From: Candidatus Fusobacterium pullicola
GTDB taxonomy: Bacteria > Fusobacteriota > Fusobacteriia > Fusobacteriales > Fusobacteriaceae
Direction: 5' to 3'
Assembly (NCBI GenBank): GCA_018883725.1
Contig: JAHLFN010000068.1
Location: 41,255-105,254, forward strand
Length of the DNA stretch: 64,000 bases
Of the stretch, positions 1 through 9,154 are shown in pieces. A model generated the notes under the pieces. That model made no database searches and was not told where the DNA came from. It saw nothing but the letters and a program-made list of their open reading frames with translations. The translations under genes and the position numbers were made by a program. Numbering within the stretch: the first letter of the stretch is position 1; each line of letters opens with the position of its first letter.

Positions 1-2399
1 GAATAGTAGATGACGTTACATTTACTTCATTAGAAGTAGGAGCACCTGTAACTGTAACTGGTGATGACGTAAAAGAATGCTTATTCTTCGGATTAGGAGC
101 AGACGGAACAGTTGGAGCTAACAAAAACTCAATAAAAATCATCGGAGATAAGACAGATTTATATGCACAAGGATACTTCGCATATGACTCTAAAAAATCT
201 GGAGGAGTTACTAGATCTCACTTAAGATTTGGAAAATCTCCAATAAAAGCAAGCTACTTAATTTCAAATCCACACTTTGTAGCATGTTCAGTTCCAGCAT
301 ATTTACACCAATATGATATGACTTCTGGAATCAGAAAAGGTGGATCATTATTAGTTAACTGTATTTGGGATGCAGAAGAAGCTGTAAATCAAATACCTAA
401 CAAAGTAAAAAGAGATCTAGCTAAAAATGGAGCAAGATTATTCATAATCAATGCAACTAAATTAGCTGAAGAAATTGGATTAGGGCAAAGAACAAATACA
501 ATAATGCAAGCTGCTTTCTTTAAACTAGCTGACATTATTCCATTTGAAGAAGCTCAACAATATATGAAAGATTATGCTAAAAAATCATATGCTAAAAAAG
601 GTGACGATATAGTTCAAATGAACTATAAAGCTATCGATAAAGGAGCAGAAGGATTAATCGAAGTACCAGTAGATCCAGCATGGGCTAACTTACCAGTTGA
701 AGAGTTAAAAGCAGCTGAAGAGTGTTGTTCTTGTAGATGTGGACACGAAAAATCAAAAACTGAATTATTCGTAGAAAGAATTGCAAAACCTATCAACGCA
801 ATTAAAGGATATGATTTACCAGTTTCTGCATTCAACGGATATGAAGATGGAACATTTGAAAACGGAACTACTGCATATGAGAAGAGAGGAATTGCAGTTC
901 ACGTACCTGAGTGGAAAGCTGAAAACTGTATCCAATGTAACCAATGTTCATATGTATGTCCACATGCAGTAATCAGACCATTCTTAATGACTGAAGAAGA
1001 AAAAGCTGCATCTCCAGTAGAATTAACAACTATTAAACCAGTTGGAAAAGGATTAGAAGGATTACAATATAGAATGCAAGTATCTACTTTAGACTGTACA
1101 GGATGTGGATCATGTGCTAACGTATGTCCAGCTAAAGAGAAAGCATTAGTAATGGTAAGCATCGGACAATCTTTAGAAAATAAAGAAGATAAGAAAGCTG
1201 ATTACTTATTCAACAAAGTTGAGTACAGAAGTGACTTAATGTCTAAAGATACTGTAAAAGGATCTCAATTCTCTCAACCATTATTCGAATTCCACGGAGC
1301 ATGTCCTGGATGTGGAGAAACTCCATACTTAAAAGCTATAACTCAATTATTTGGAGAAAGAATGATGATAGCTAATGCTACTGGATGTTCTTCAATATAC
1401 AGTGGATCTGCACCATCTACTCCATATACAACTAACAAAGATGGACACGGACCATCATGGGGATCTTCTCTATTCGAAGACAACGCTGAGTACGGAATGG
1501 GAATGCACGTTGCTGTAGAAACTTTAAGAGATAGACTTCAAAATATAATGGAAGAAAATATGGACAAAGTTCCAGCAGAAGTTGCTGAACTATTCAAAGA
1601 ATGGATAGAAAACAGATCATTTGCTGCTAAATCAAGAGAAGTATCTGATAAGATAATCGCTGCTTTAGAAGGAAAAGACTGTGAAGTATGTAAAGAAATC
1701 TTAAGCTTAAAACAATACTTAGCTAAGAAATCTCAATGGATCTTTGGAGGAGACGGATGGGCATATGACATCGGATATGGTGGAGTAGACCACGTTCTAG
1801 CTTCTAAAGAAGATGTAAATATCGTAGTTTTAGATACAGAAGTTTACTCAAATACAGGAGGACAAGCTTCTAAATCAACTCCTACAGGAGCAATTGCAAA
1901 ATTCGCAGCTGCAGGAAAAGCAGTTAAGAAGAAAGACCTTGCTGCAATAGCTATGTCTTATGGACACATCTATGTTGCACAAGTATCTATGGGAGCTAAC
2001 CAACAACAATATTTAAAAGCTTTAAAAGAAGCTGAAGCTCACAACGGACCATCTTTAATCATTGCATACGCTCCATGTATCAACCACGGATTAAAGAAAG
2101 GAATGGCTAAAGTACAAAACGAAATGAAGATGGCAACTGAGTGTGGATACTGGCCAATATTCAGATATAACCCTGCATTAGAAGCAGAAGGTAAAAACCC
2201 TCTTCAAATAGATTGTAAAGAGCCTAACTGGGATAAATATGAAGAGTACTTATTAGGAGAAGTAAGATATGCTACTCTTTCTAAATCTAACCCAACAGAA
2301 GCTAAAGAACTTTATGAAAGAAATAAAGCTGAAGCTCAAAGAAGATGGAGACAATATAACAGACTTGCTGCTATGGATTTCTCTACAGAGAAAAAATAA
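1..2399 (+). CDS. nifJ: Pyruvate:ferredoxin (flavodoxin) oxidoreductase, 3' part (5' end outside window)
   Basis: The reading frame is open from base 3 to the TAA at 2397-2399, giving the last 798 residues of a protein that is normally about 1,170-1,200 long; the ATG at 318 is internal. The enzyme oxidises pyruvate and CoA to acetyl-CoA and CO2 and passes electrons to ferredoxin or flavodoxin, the central step of anaerobic fermentation. Visible parts in order: the end of the catalytic gamma region (IRKGGSLLVN), a two-cluster ferredoxin domain (CIQCNQCSYVCP and CTGCGSCANVCP, about nt 928-1130), and the thiamin-diphosphate domain with ACPGCGETPY, GDGWAYDIGYGG and DTEVYSNTGGQASK. Separate Cys residues near C-S-C-R-C (nt 724-738) and ATGCSS fit the family. 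Codon choice is richer in C-ending codons (ATC, TTC, AAC) than in neighbouring genes, as expected for a highly expressed gene. Confidence 0.98.
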   Translation, partial: IVDDVTFTSLEVGAPVTVTGDDVKECLFFGLGADGTVGANKNSIKIIGDKTDLYAQGYFAYDSKKSGGVTRSHLRFGKSPIKASYLISNPHFVACSVPAYLHQYDMTSGIRKGGSLLVNCIWDAEEAVNQIPNKVKRDLAKNGARLFIINATKLAEEIGLGQRTNTIMQAAFFKLADIIPFEEAQQYMKDYAKKSYAKKGDDIVQMNYKAIDKGAEGLIEVPVDPAWANLPVEELKAAEECCSCRCGHEKSKTELFVERIAKPINAIKGYDLPVSAFNGYEDGTFENGTTAYEKRGIAVHVPEWKAENCIQCNQCSYVCPHAVIRPFLMTEEEKAASPVELTTIKPVGKGLEGLQYRMQVSTLDCTGCGSCANVCPAKEKALVMVSIGQSLENKEDKKADYLFNKVEYRSDLMSKDTVKGSQFSQPLFEFHGACPGCGETPYLKAITQLFGERMMIANATGCSSIYSGSAPSTPYTTNKDGHGPSWGSSLFEDNAEYGMGMHVAVETLRDRLQNIMEENMDKVPAEVAELFKEWIENRSFAAKSREVSDKIIAALEGKDCEVCKEILSLKQYLAKKSQWIFGGDGWAYDIGYGGVDHVLASKEDVNIVVLDTEVYSNTGGQASKSTPTGAIAKFAAAGKAVKKKDLAAIAMSYGHIYVAQVSMGANQQQYLKALKEAEAHNGPSLIIAYAPCINHGLKKGMAKVQNEMKMATECGYWPIFRYNPALEAEGKNPLQIDCKEPNWDKYEEYLLGEVRYATLSKSNPTEAKELYERNKAEAQRRWRQYNRLAAMDFSTEKK

Positions 2400-2429
2400 G
2401 AGTAGGCTGTTAAAGAGTCATAAATATAG

Positions 2430-2459
2430 GAGACTGATAGAAATATCAGTCTCTTTTTA
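2430..2459 (+). terminator. Rho-independent terminator of nifJ
   Basis: A perfect 10-bp stem (2430-2439 with 2444-2453) with loop GAAA is followed directly by a T run (2454-2458). It lies 30 bases after the nifJ stop. Confidence 0.93.
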
Positions 2460-2506
2460 TATTATTATAAAAATAAAAAAATTTTTAAAAATGATAAAAT
2501 TAAAAA

Positions 2507-2535
2507 TTGACTATTTATTTAAATTCATGTATAAT
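2507..2535 (+). promoter_or_regulatory. Predicted sigma70-type promoter for the TlyC/CNNM gene
   Basis: TTGACT at 2507-2512 and TATAAT at 2530-2535 are separated by 17 bp. The ribosome site AGGAGGA follows at about 2556. Confidence 0.75.
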
Positions 2536-2570
2536 TGATCTAAATTAAAATATATTAGGAGGAATTATTA

Positions 2571-3911
2571 ATGGACACGGTGCCCGAATTTAATCTTTAT
2601 TTAAATCTTTTATTTTTAATTTTTTTAACTCTAACAAATGCTTTTTTTGCTTGTACAGAGATAGCGATGGTTTCTATTAATAAGAATAAAATTAATTTGT
2701 TAGCTGAAAATGGGAATAAAACAGCAAAACTTATTCAGAAAGTTTTAGCTGAACCAACTAATTTTTTATCAACAATTCAAGTTGCAATTACTCTTTCTGG
2801 TTTTTTTGCTAGTGCATCTGCAGCTACAGGATTTGCAGATATTTTGAGTAAAAAACTTACAGTATTTAATATTGCGTATACCAAAGAGTTATCTATTGTA
2901 ATTGTAACAATAATATTATCATATTTTACTCTTGTATTTGGAGAGCTTGTACCGAAAAGAATTGCTTTACATAAAGCAGAAGCAATAAGTATGTTTTCTA
3001 TAAGACCAATATATATAATAGCAAAGTTAACATTTCCATTTATAAAGTTACTTTCTATTTCAACAAATACAATATTACGTATATTAGGTTTCAAAATTGA
3101 CAATATAGAGGAACAAGTATCTGAAGAGGAGATAAAATCGCTATTAGAAGTAGGACAAATTCATGGAGTTTTCAATAAAACTGAAAAAGATATGATAACT
3201 TCTGTTCTATCTTTTGATAATAAAAATGCTAAAGAGATTATGACTCCTAGAACAGCTACATACATGATAGATATTAATTCACCGTTAGATGAGTATCTAG
3301 ATGAATTATTAAATAGAAAACATTCAAGAGTTCCAGTTTATGATACCGAAGTAGATAATATAATTGGAATTTTATTTATAAAAGATTTTATTTTAGAAGC
3401 TAGAAAAAAAGGATTTGAAAAAGTAGATGTTAAAACTATAATGAGAAAACCATATTTTATACCTGAGACAAAGAAGATAGATATTCTTTTTAAGGAGATG
3501 CAACAATCTAAAATCTTCATGTCAATCATTATTGATGAATATGGGGGATTTTCAGGAATAGTTACAATGGAAGATTTAATTGAAGAGATAGTGGGTTCTA
3601 TAGAAGAGGAATATCAAAATAAAGAACCAAAAATTACTCCAGTTGAAGAAAATACATATATTGTAGATGGACTTTTTTCAATAGATGCTTTAAATTATGA
3701 ATTAGGATTGGATTTTTATTCAGATAACTATGATACTCTTTCAGGATTTATTACTGGTGAGCTAGAGAGAATACCAGAGGAAAAAGAGAAAATAGTATTG
3801 GAGTATACAAATGTAAGGTTAGAAGTTTTAGAGATAAAGGATAAAAGAATTACAAAAGTAAAATTAACTTTAAAACCAAAGGAATTAGATACGGAAACTA
3901 TAGAGGAGTAA
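2571..3911 (+). CDS. CNNM/TlyC (HlyC/CorC) family transporter-like membrane protein
   Basis: A 446-residue protein of the CNNM transmembrane (DUF21) - CBS pair - CorC/HlyC family, linked in other bacteria to Mg2+/Co2+ efflux or resistance; the name haemolysin is historical. The first ~180 residues carry several hydrophobic segments (for example LLFLIFLTLTNAFFACTEIA and an AITLSGFFASASAATGFA segment). Next comes the CBS pair with IMTPRTATYMID and SRVPVYDTEVDNIIGIL, which probably binds a nucleotide, then IIIDEYGGFSGIVTMEDLIEEIVG and a C-terminal CorC/HlyC domain (VDGLFSIDALNYELG). The start is ATG behind AGGAGGA, with its own promoter upstream and a terminator right after the stop, so it looks monocistronic. 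Family assignment is firm; the ion transported is not known from sequence. Confidence 0.92.
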   Translation: MDTVPEFNLYLNLLFLIFLTLTNAFFACTEIAMVSINKNKINLLAENGNKTAKLIQKVLAEPTNFLSTIQVAITLSGFFASASAATGFADILSKKLTVFNIAYTKELSIVIVTIILSYFTLVFGELVPKRIALHKAEAISMFSIRPIYIIAKLTFPFIKLLSISTNTILRILGFKIDNIEEQVSEEEIKSLLEVGQIHGVFNKTEKDMITSVLSFDNKNAKEIMTPRTATYMIDINSPLDEYLDELLNRKHSRVPVYDTEVDNIIGILFIKDFILEARKKGFEKVDVKTIMRKPYFIPETKKIDILFKEMQQSKIFMSIIIDEYGGFSGIVTMEDLIEEIVGSIEEEYQNKEPKITPVEENTYIVDGLFSIDALNYELGLDFYSDNYDTLSGFITGELERIPEEKEKIVLEYTNVRLEVLEIKDKRITKVKLTLKPKELDTETIEE

Positions 3912-3920
3912 AACAATAAA

Positions 3921-3955
3921 TGAGGGGATAATTGAAAAACCCCTCATTTTTAAAT
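3921..3955 (+). terminator. Terminator between tlyC-like gene and ssb
   Basis: The stem TGAGGGG (3921-3927) pairs with CCCCTCA (3940-3946), followed by TTTTT. It lies between convergent genes; the opposite strand has only a weak T tract, so termination is clearest for the plus strand. Confidence 0.85.
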
Positions 3956-3959
3956 TTAA

Positions 3960-4376
3960 TTAGAATGGAAATTCATCATCATCTTCATATGGAATCTCTT
4001 CTACTTCTTTAGAAATAGATTTTGGAGCAGGTGATGAATACTCAGGCTCATATCTACCCATAGAATCACTGCTTCCTTTTGCTTCTAAGAACTCAATTGC
4101 TTCTACAAGAACATCATATGAAGTTCTTTTTTCTCCGTTCATTTCATATCTATTCATTTGAAGTCTTCCATTTACTCCAACTTTTCTTCCTTTTCTTAGG
4201 TACTCTCCAATAAGTTCAGCTGTTTTTCCAAAAGCTACACAGTTTATAAAATCAGCTTCACCTTTAGAGAACGGTCTATCTACAGCTAAAGAAAATCTTG
4301 AGTAAGCTTTTCCACTTTGTCCAAATTTTAATTCAGGATCTCTAGTAAGTCTACCAACTAAAACTACTATATTCAT
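3960..4376 (-). CDS. ssb: Single-stranded DNA-binding protein
   Basis: This 138-residue protein has an N-terminal OB fold beginning MNIVVLVGRLTRDPELKF, with family blocks RFSLAVDRPF and FINCVAFGKTAELIGEYLRKG, a short low-complexity linker and the acidic tip DDEFPF. That tip is the docking tail for replication and repair partners. SSB coats single-stranded DNA during replication, recombination and repair. The start ATG has AGGAGG just upstream on the minus strand. It is transcribed divergently from polA, sharing the 158-base region 4377-4534. Length is at the short end for bacterial SSB but both domain and tail are complete. Confidence 0.97.
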   Translation of the reverse strand: MNIVVLVGRLTRDPELKFGQSGKAYSRFSLAVDRPFSKGEADFINCVAFGKTAELIGEYLRKGRKVGVNGRLQMNRYEMNGEKRTSYDVLVEAIEFLEAKGSSDSMGRYEPEYSSPAPKSISKEVEEIPYEDDDEFPF

Positions 4377-4493
4377 ATTAAAACCTCCTATTAAATTATA
4401 TTCTTAACTAATTATAGCATATTTTCAAGAGTAGCACCAATATTTTTTAAAGGAAAACAGAAGAAAAAATTATAAGCAAAATGGTAGTATTTA

Positions 4494-4502
4494 TGATATA
4501 AT
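4494..4502 (+). promoter_or_regulatory. Extended -10 promoter for the polA operon
   Basis: TGATATAAT (TGn plus TATAAT at 4497-4502) lies 32 bases before the polA start. No good -35 is seen 17 bp upstream, so the TG extension probably compensates. Confidence 0.6.
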
Positions 4503-4534
4503 AATACAGTAAAATGTTAAGCTAGGAGGCTATA

Positions 4535-7252
4535 ATGGAAAAGAAAAGAGCTGTACTTTTAGATGTAAGTGCCATAATGTATAGAGCATATTTTGCAAAT
4601 ATGAATTTTAGAACTAAAACAGAGCCAACTGGAGCAGTATATGGTTTTGTAAATACTTTGATGAGTATAATAAAAGAATTTAATCCAGATTTTATAGGAG
4701 CAGCTTTTGATGTTAAAAGAGGCTCTTTAAAGAGAAGTGAAATTTATAAGGATTATAAAGCCCAAAGAGAATCAGCACCTGAAGATTTAATCGTTCAAAT
4801 TCCAAGAATAGAAGAGGTATTGGATTGTTATAATATATCGAGATTTAAAATTGAAGGATATGAGGCTGATGATGTATTAGGAACTTTAGCAAAAAAGCTT
4901 TCAGAGGAAAATATAGAGGTTTATGTTATAACTGGAGATAAGGATTTAGCTCAAATTTTAGATGAAAATATAAATATAGCTTTACTAGGAAAAGGTGAAG
5001 GTGGAGATAAATTTAAAATAATAAGAACAGATGAGGATGTTATAGAATATTTAGGAGTATCAGCTAAAAAAATTCCTGATCTTTTTGGACTTATAGGAGA
5101 TTCTAGTGATGGCATTCCTGGAGTAAGAAAAATTGGACCTAAAAAAGCTATTCCTATGTTGAAGAAATATGAAACTTTAGAGGGAATATATGAAAATATA
5201 GATTCATTAACAGAGATACCCGGGATAGGAAAGTCTCTTGTGAGTAATTTAAAAGAGGATAAAGATATTGCTTTTATGAGTAGAGAGTTGGCTATAATTT
5301 GTCAGGAGGTTCCTCTAGAATTTAATTTAGAAAAATTATCTTATGAGCAGGATAAAGAAAAACTTTTAGAGTTATTTAAGATATTAGAGTTTAAAGCTCT
5401 TATTAAAAAAATGGGGCTTGAGATTGTAGAAGGGAAAGAAGAAGAGTTAGAAAAACAAAGTAGAAGTAGAGAGAATAGAGATTTTAAAATTTTATCTAAA
5501 AAAGATGATATTAAGGATATGATTAAAACTTTAAAAAAAGAGGAGCTAGTCTCTATTTTTTATACTGATTATGGAATAGCTTTAAGTTCATATGGTAAAG
5601 ATTTTTATTATCCTTTTGATAAAAAATGTGAAAATAAAATAGGGGCTAATATCTCATTATTTGATGTTGAGCCAGCACTAGAAACGCAGAAAAAAGATTA
5701 TCCAGAGATACAGGAATTTTTTGATAATTATACTGGAAATATAATAACATATAATTTAAAAAATTTATTAAATAAGAGTTTTGATATAAAAAATTGTGGA
5801 ATGGATATAATGATAGCTCATCATTTAGTTACTTCTCAAACAAAGGAAAATGTAGAGCTACCTATTGAGCAATTCACAGGAATAGAGTTAGAGGATTATA
5901 CGGAGAAGTTTGGAAAAGAGAAACCAGAAAATTTAAGTGCAGAAGAGTATGGAAAATATATTTGTCAAAGGACAAGAGGACTTTTAGAGTGTTTTGATAT
6001 CTTAAAAGAGGAATTAACGGATAGAAATTTAATGAAAGTTCTAAATGAGATAGAGATGCCACTGATAGAGATACTTTCATCTATGGAAAAAAAGGGAATA
6101 ATGATAGACCCAGATTATTTTTCAAAATATGGAAAAGAATTAGAGAGAGCAATAGATGAACTTCAAGAAAAAATATATGAAGAAGCTGGAGAAAATTTTA
6201 ATATCAACTCTCCAAAACAGCTAGCCGAGATACTTTTCTTTAAATTAAATCTTCCACCAGTTAAGAAAACTAAAACAGGTTTATCTACAGATGAAGAGGT
6301 ATTGGAGAAGTTAAAGGAAGATGGAGCAGAGATAGCAAAGGCTATATTAGAGTATAGAAAACTAGCTAAATTAAAAAATACATATGTAGACGCTATTCCT
6401 AAATTAAGAGATGAAAATAATAGAGTTCATACTACATTTAATCAAATAGGAACTACTACAGGAAGACTTTCATCTTCTGATCCAAATTTACAAAATATTC
6501 CAGTTAAAACAGATGAAGGTATAAAGATAAGACAAGGGTTTGTAGCGGAAAAAGGATCAATTTTAATGGGAATTGACTATTCACAAATAGAATTGAGAGT
6601 TTTAGCTCAATTATCGGGAGATGAAAATTTAAGAGCAGCTTATCAAAATAATATGGATCTACATAGTTTAACAGCCAGAAAGATTTTTGAACTTTCTGAA
6701 AACGATGAGGTAACAAGGGAACAAAGGATAATTGCTAAGACAATAAACTTTAGTATAATCTATGGAAAAACAGCCTTTGGTTTAGCAAAAGAGCTTGGAA
6801 TTACTCAAAGAGAAGCGAGTGAATATATAGAGAGATACTTCAATCAATATCCAAGAGTAAAAGAGTTTGAAAAAGAGATAGTTGAATTTACAGAGAAAAA
6901 CGGATATACAGAGACTTTATTTGGAAGAAGAAGAATTATAGAGGGAATAAATTCTAAAAATAAAAATATAAAGAGTCAGGCAGAAAGAATGGCTGTGAAC
7001 AGTGTTATTCAAGGAACAGCAGCTGAAGTTTTAAAGCAAGTTATGATAGAGATATATAGATATATTAAGGATAAAGCTGGAGTATCATTATTACTTCAAG
7101 TACATGATGAGCTTATTTTTGAAATATCTCAGGATAGATTAGAAGAATATAGAGAAAATATAGAAAAAATAATGAGAGAGTGTGTAAAATTTGATAGTGT
7201 ACCACTTGAAATTAATACTAATATAGGAGTTAACTGGGCTGAAACAAAATAG
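4535..7252 (+). CDS. polA: DNA polymerase I
   Basis: A full-length 905-residue family A polymerase, first gene of a seven-gene operon, with start ATG after AGGAGG. The N-terminal 5' nuclease (about 1-290) shows LLDVSAIMYRAYFA, GYEADDVLGTLAKK and TGDKDLAQIL, plus the helix-hairpin-helix region IPDLFGLIGDSSDGIPGV. The polymerase domain has motif A DYSQIELRVLAQL (about residue 680), motif B around RIIAKTINFSIIYGKTAFG and motif C QVHDELIFE (about 855). The region between them aligns in position with the 3'-5' exonuclease fold but lacks the DxE, the Asp of the second motif and the YxxxD metal ligands (it reads IFYTDYGIAL, TYNLKNLL and YICQRTRGLLE). It is therefore predicted to lack proofreading, as in Bacillus and Thermus enzymes. 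Roles: Okazaki fragment processing and repair gap filling. Confidence 0.97.
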   Translation: MEKKRAVLLDVSAIMYRAYFANMNFRTKTEPTGAVYGFVNTLMSIIKEFNPDFIGAAFDVKRGSLKRSEIYKDYKAQRESAPEDLIVQIPRIEEVLDCYNISRFKIEGYEADDVLGTLAKKLSEENIEVYVITGDKDLAQILDENINIALLGKGEGGDKFKIIRTDEDVIEYLGVSAKKIPDLFGLIGDSSDGIPGVRKIGPKKAIPMLKKYETLEGIYENIDSLTEIPGIGKSLVSNLKEDKDIAFMSRELAIICQEVPLEFNLEKLSYEQDKEKLLELFKILEFKALIKKMGLEIVEGKEEELEKQSRSRENRDFKILSKKDDIKDMIKTLKKEELVSIFYTDYGIALSSYGKDFYYPFDKKCENKIGANISLFDVEPALETQKKDYPEIQEFFDNYTGNIITYNLKNLLNKSFDIKNCGMDIMIAHHLVTSQTKENVELPIEQFTGIELEDYTEKFGKEKPENLSAEEYGKYICQRTRGLLECFDILKEELTDRNLMKVLNEIEMPLIEILSSMEKKGIMIDPDYFSKYGKELERAIDELQEKIYEEAGENFNINSPKQLAEILFFKLNLPPVKKTKTGLSTDEEVLEKLKEDGAEIAKAILEYRKLAKLKNTYVDAIPKLRDENNRVHTTFNQIGTTTGRLSSSDPNLQNIPVKTDEGIKIRQGFVAEKGSILMGIDYSQIELRVLAQLSGDENLRAAYQNNMDLHSLTARKIFELSENDEVTREQRIIAKTINFSIIYGKTAFGLAKELGITQREASEYIERYFNQYPRVKEFEKEIVEFTEKNGYTETLFGRRRIIEGINSKNKNIKSQAERMAVNSVIQGTAAEVLKQVMIEIYRYIKDKAGVSLLLQVHDELIFEISQDRLEEYRENIEKIMRECVKFDSVPLEINTNIGVNWAETK

Positions 7253-7291
7253 AAGAGGTAGAAAAGGTAATATGTTTTAATAGGAGGTAAG

Positions 7292-8194
7292 ATGTCTTAT
7301 ACATATAGTGTTAAAGAGGAGATACTAAGTAATGATATGGTAACAGCAATTGAAAAAACTGCTGAATTATCTGCTATATTTCTGAGCAAAAATGCTTTTT
7401 ATAATGATAGAATTGAACTTAGATTAGAAAATTTACCTTTAGCTAAAAGAGTATATAAATTTATAAAAGATACAACAGATTTAAAAATAGAGATAAAGTA
7501 TTCAATATCTAAAAGGTTGGGAGAGCATAATGTATACATAATTGTTATTCCCAAGCAAAAGGGATATAGAGACTTTATTGAAAAGATGAAGAGTTTAAAT
7601 GTAGATTTGATACTTACAAGTGAAGAAATTTTAAAAGGATTTATTAGAGGAATATTTCTTTCTTGTGGGTATATAAAGGATCCAGAAAAAGAGTATGCCC
7701 TTGATTTTTTCATGGATAATGAAGAGGCGGCAGATAAATTGTATACCCTGCTTTTATCTAAAGGAAAGAAAGTTTTTAAAACTTTAAAAAGAAATAAACC
7801 ATTAGTTTATCTTAGAAATTCAGAAAATATTATGGATATAATTGTTCTGATAGGATCAATTCAATCTTTCTTTAAATATGAAGAAACTACAATGATAAAA
7901 GATTTGAAAAATAAAACAATTAGAGAGATGAACTGGGAAGTAGCTAATGAAACTAAGACTTTGAATACAGGTAATAATCAAATTAAAATGATAAATCATA
8001 TAGATAGAGAGATTGGACTTAATTCATTAAGTCCAGTCCTTGAAGAGATAGCTCATATGAGACTTAATAATCCTGAGAGTACACTTCAAGAGATAGCAGA
8101 GATGATTGGAATTTCAAAGTCTGGAGTTAGAAATAGGTTTAGAAGAATAGAAGAGATTTATAATAATCTAATAAAAGATGAGATAGAGGAATAA
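7292..8194 (+). CDS. whiA: WhiA-type DNA-binding protein
   Basis: This 300-residue protein has the WhiA layout: two LAGLIDADG-like halves (residues about 1-200, with ILKGFIRGIFLSCGYIKDPEKEY) and a C-terminal helix-turn-helix (LQEIAEMIGISKSGVRNRFRR). The start is ATG behind TAGGAGGTAAG. In Streptomyces WhiA activates sporulation-division genes; in Bacillus it affects division and chromosome segregation. Here it sits between polA and ribF-scpA, in keeping with a link to chromosome maintenance. The gap to polA is 39 bases, and ribF starts 3 bases after the whiA stop. WhiA is best known from Gram-positives, so its presence here is notable though not rare in Fusobacteria. Its target genes cannot be read from this sequence. 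Confidence 0.95.
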   Translation: MSYTYSVKEEILSNDMVTAIEKTAELSAIFLSKNAFYNDRIELRLENLPLAKRVYKFIKDTTDLKIEIKYSISKRLGEHNVYIIVIPKQKGYRDFIEKMKSLNVDLILTSEEILKGFIRGIFLSCGYIKDPEKEYALDFFMDNEEAADKLYTLLLSKGKKVFKTLKRNKPLVYLRNSENIMDIIVLIGSIQSFFKYEETTMIKDLKNKTIREMNWEVANETKTLNTGNNQIKMINHIDREIGLNSLSPVLEEIAHMRLNNPESTLQEIAEMIGISKSGVRNRFRRIEEIYNNLIKDEIEE

Positions 8195-8197
8195 AGT

Positions 8198-9154
8198 ATG
8201 AGAATAATAAGAGATATCTTGAATTTTAATGAGTGTCTAAGAAATAGTTATGTAGCAATAGGAACATTTGATGGAGTTCATTATGGACATCAAAAGCTTA
8301 TAAAACAGGCTATAGAAGCAGCAAAAAAAAATAGTGGTTATTCAGTTGTTTTTACATTTTCAAATCATCCAATGGAATTAATAAAGGGAGAGGCAGCTCC
8401 AAAAGTTATAAATACTATAGAAGAAAAACTTTATTTGTTAGAACAATTAGGAGTAGATTGTGTTATTGTACAAGAGTTTTCCCAAGAGTTTGCCAATTTA
8501 ACTGCAGAGGAGTTTGTAGATATTTTAGAAAAGAAATTGGGAAGTAAGGAGTTATTTGTAGGATTTAATTTCTCTTTTGGAGTGGGAGGAAAATCTACTG
8601 CCAAGGATCTGGTTAGATTAGGGGAAGTTAGAGGAATAGTTGTTAATGAACTTTCTCCAATATATTTAGAAGGAAAACTAGTAAGTTCAACACTTTTAAG
8701 AGATAAAGTATTACATAAAGATATAGAAACAATAAATAGATATTTGGGGCATAATTTTGTTATTATGGGTGAAGTTGTACATGGGAAAAAAATAGCAAGA
8801 GAGTTAGGATTTCCAACTGCAAATATAAAAATGTCTACAAGATTATATCCTAAAAATGGAATATATGGAGCTAAAGTAAAGATAGAAGGAGAGGATTTCT
8901 ATCGTTATGGAGTTGTTAATATAGGAGTTAATCCAACTTTAAAACCGGGAGAAAAAACAGTTGAAGTAAATATACTAAATTTTAATGAATTTATATATGG
9001 AAAAACTGTAGCTATTGAATTGGAAGAGTATTTAAGAGAAGAGAAAAAATTCTCATCAATAGATGAACTAAAAAGAGTGATTGGAAATGATATAGAAACT
9101 TGGAGAAGGGTAGTAGAAGAGAGAAAAAATGGATATAGTACTAAAGATAGATAA
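8198..9154 (+). CDS. ribF: Bifunctional riboflavin kinase / FAD synthetase
   Basis: A 318-residue RibF. The N-terminal adenylyltransferase half shows AIGTFDGVHYGHQKLI (HxGH-like nucleotidyl-transfer motif) and VGFNFSFGVGGKSTAKDL. The C-terminal kinase half shows GEVVHGKKIARELGFPTANI and the PKNGIYGAKV and VNIGVNPTLKPGEKTVEVNI blocks. It converts riboflavin to FMN and then FAD. It starts 3 bases after whiA and its last 26 bases overlap scpA, so translation is likely coupled along the operon. No FMN riboswitch precedes it. Confidence 0.96.
   Translation: MRIIRDILNFNECLRNSYVAIGTFDGVHYGHQKLIKQAIEAAKKNSGYSVVFTFSNHPMELIKGEAAPKVINTIEEKLYLLEQLGVDCVIVQEFSQEFANLTAEEFVDILEKKLGSKELFVGFNFSFGVGGKSTAKDLVRLGEVRGIVVNELSPIYLEGKLVSSTLLRDKVLHKDIETINRYLGHNFVIMGEVVHGKKIARELGFPTANIKMSTRLYPKNGIYGAKVKIEGEDFYRYGVVNIGVNPTLKPGEKTVEVNILNFNEFIYGKTVAIELEEYLREEKKFSSIDELKRVIGNDIETWRRVVEERKNGYSTKDR

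Noticed and set aside
899..1162. Minus-strand ORFs inside nifJ and similar ones inside other genes
   Set aside because: They lie wholly opposite well-supported genes and have no own ribosome sites or recognisable domains.
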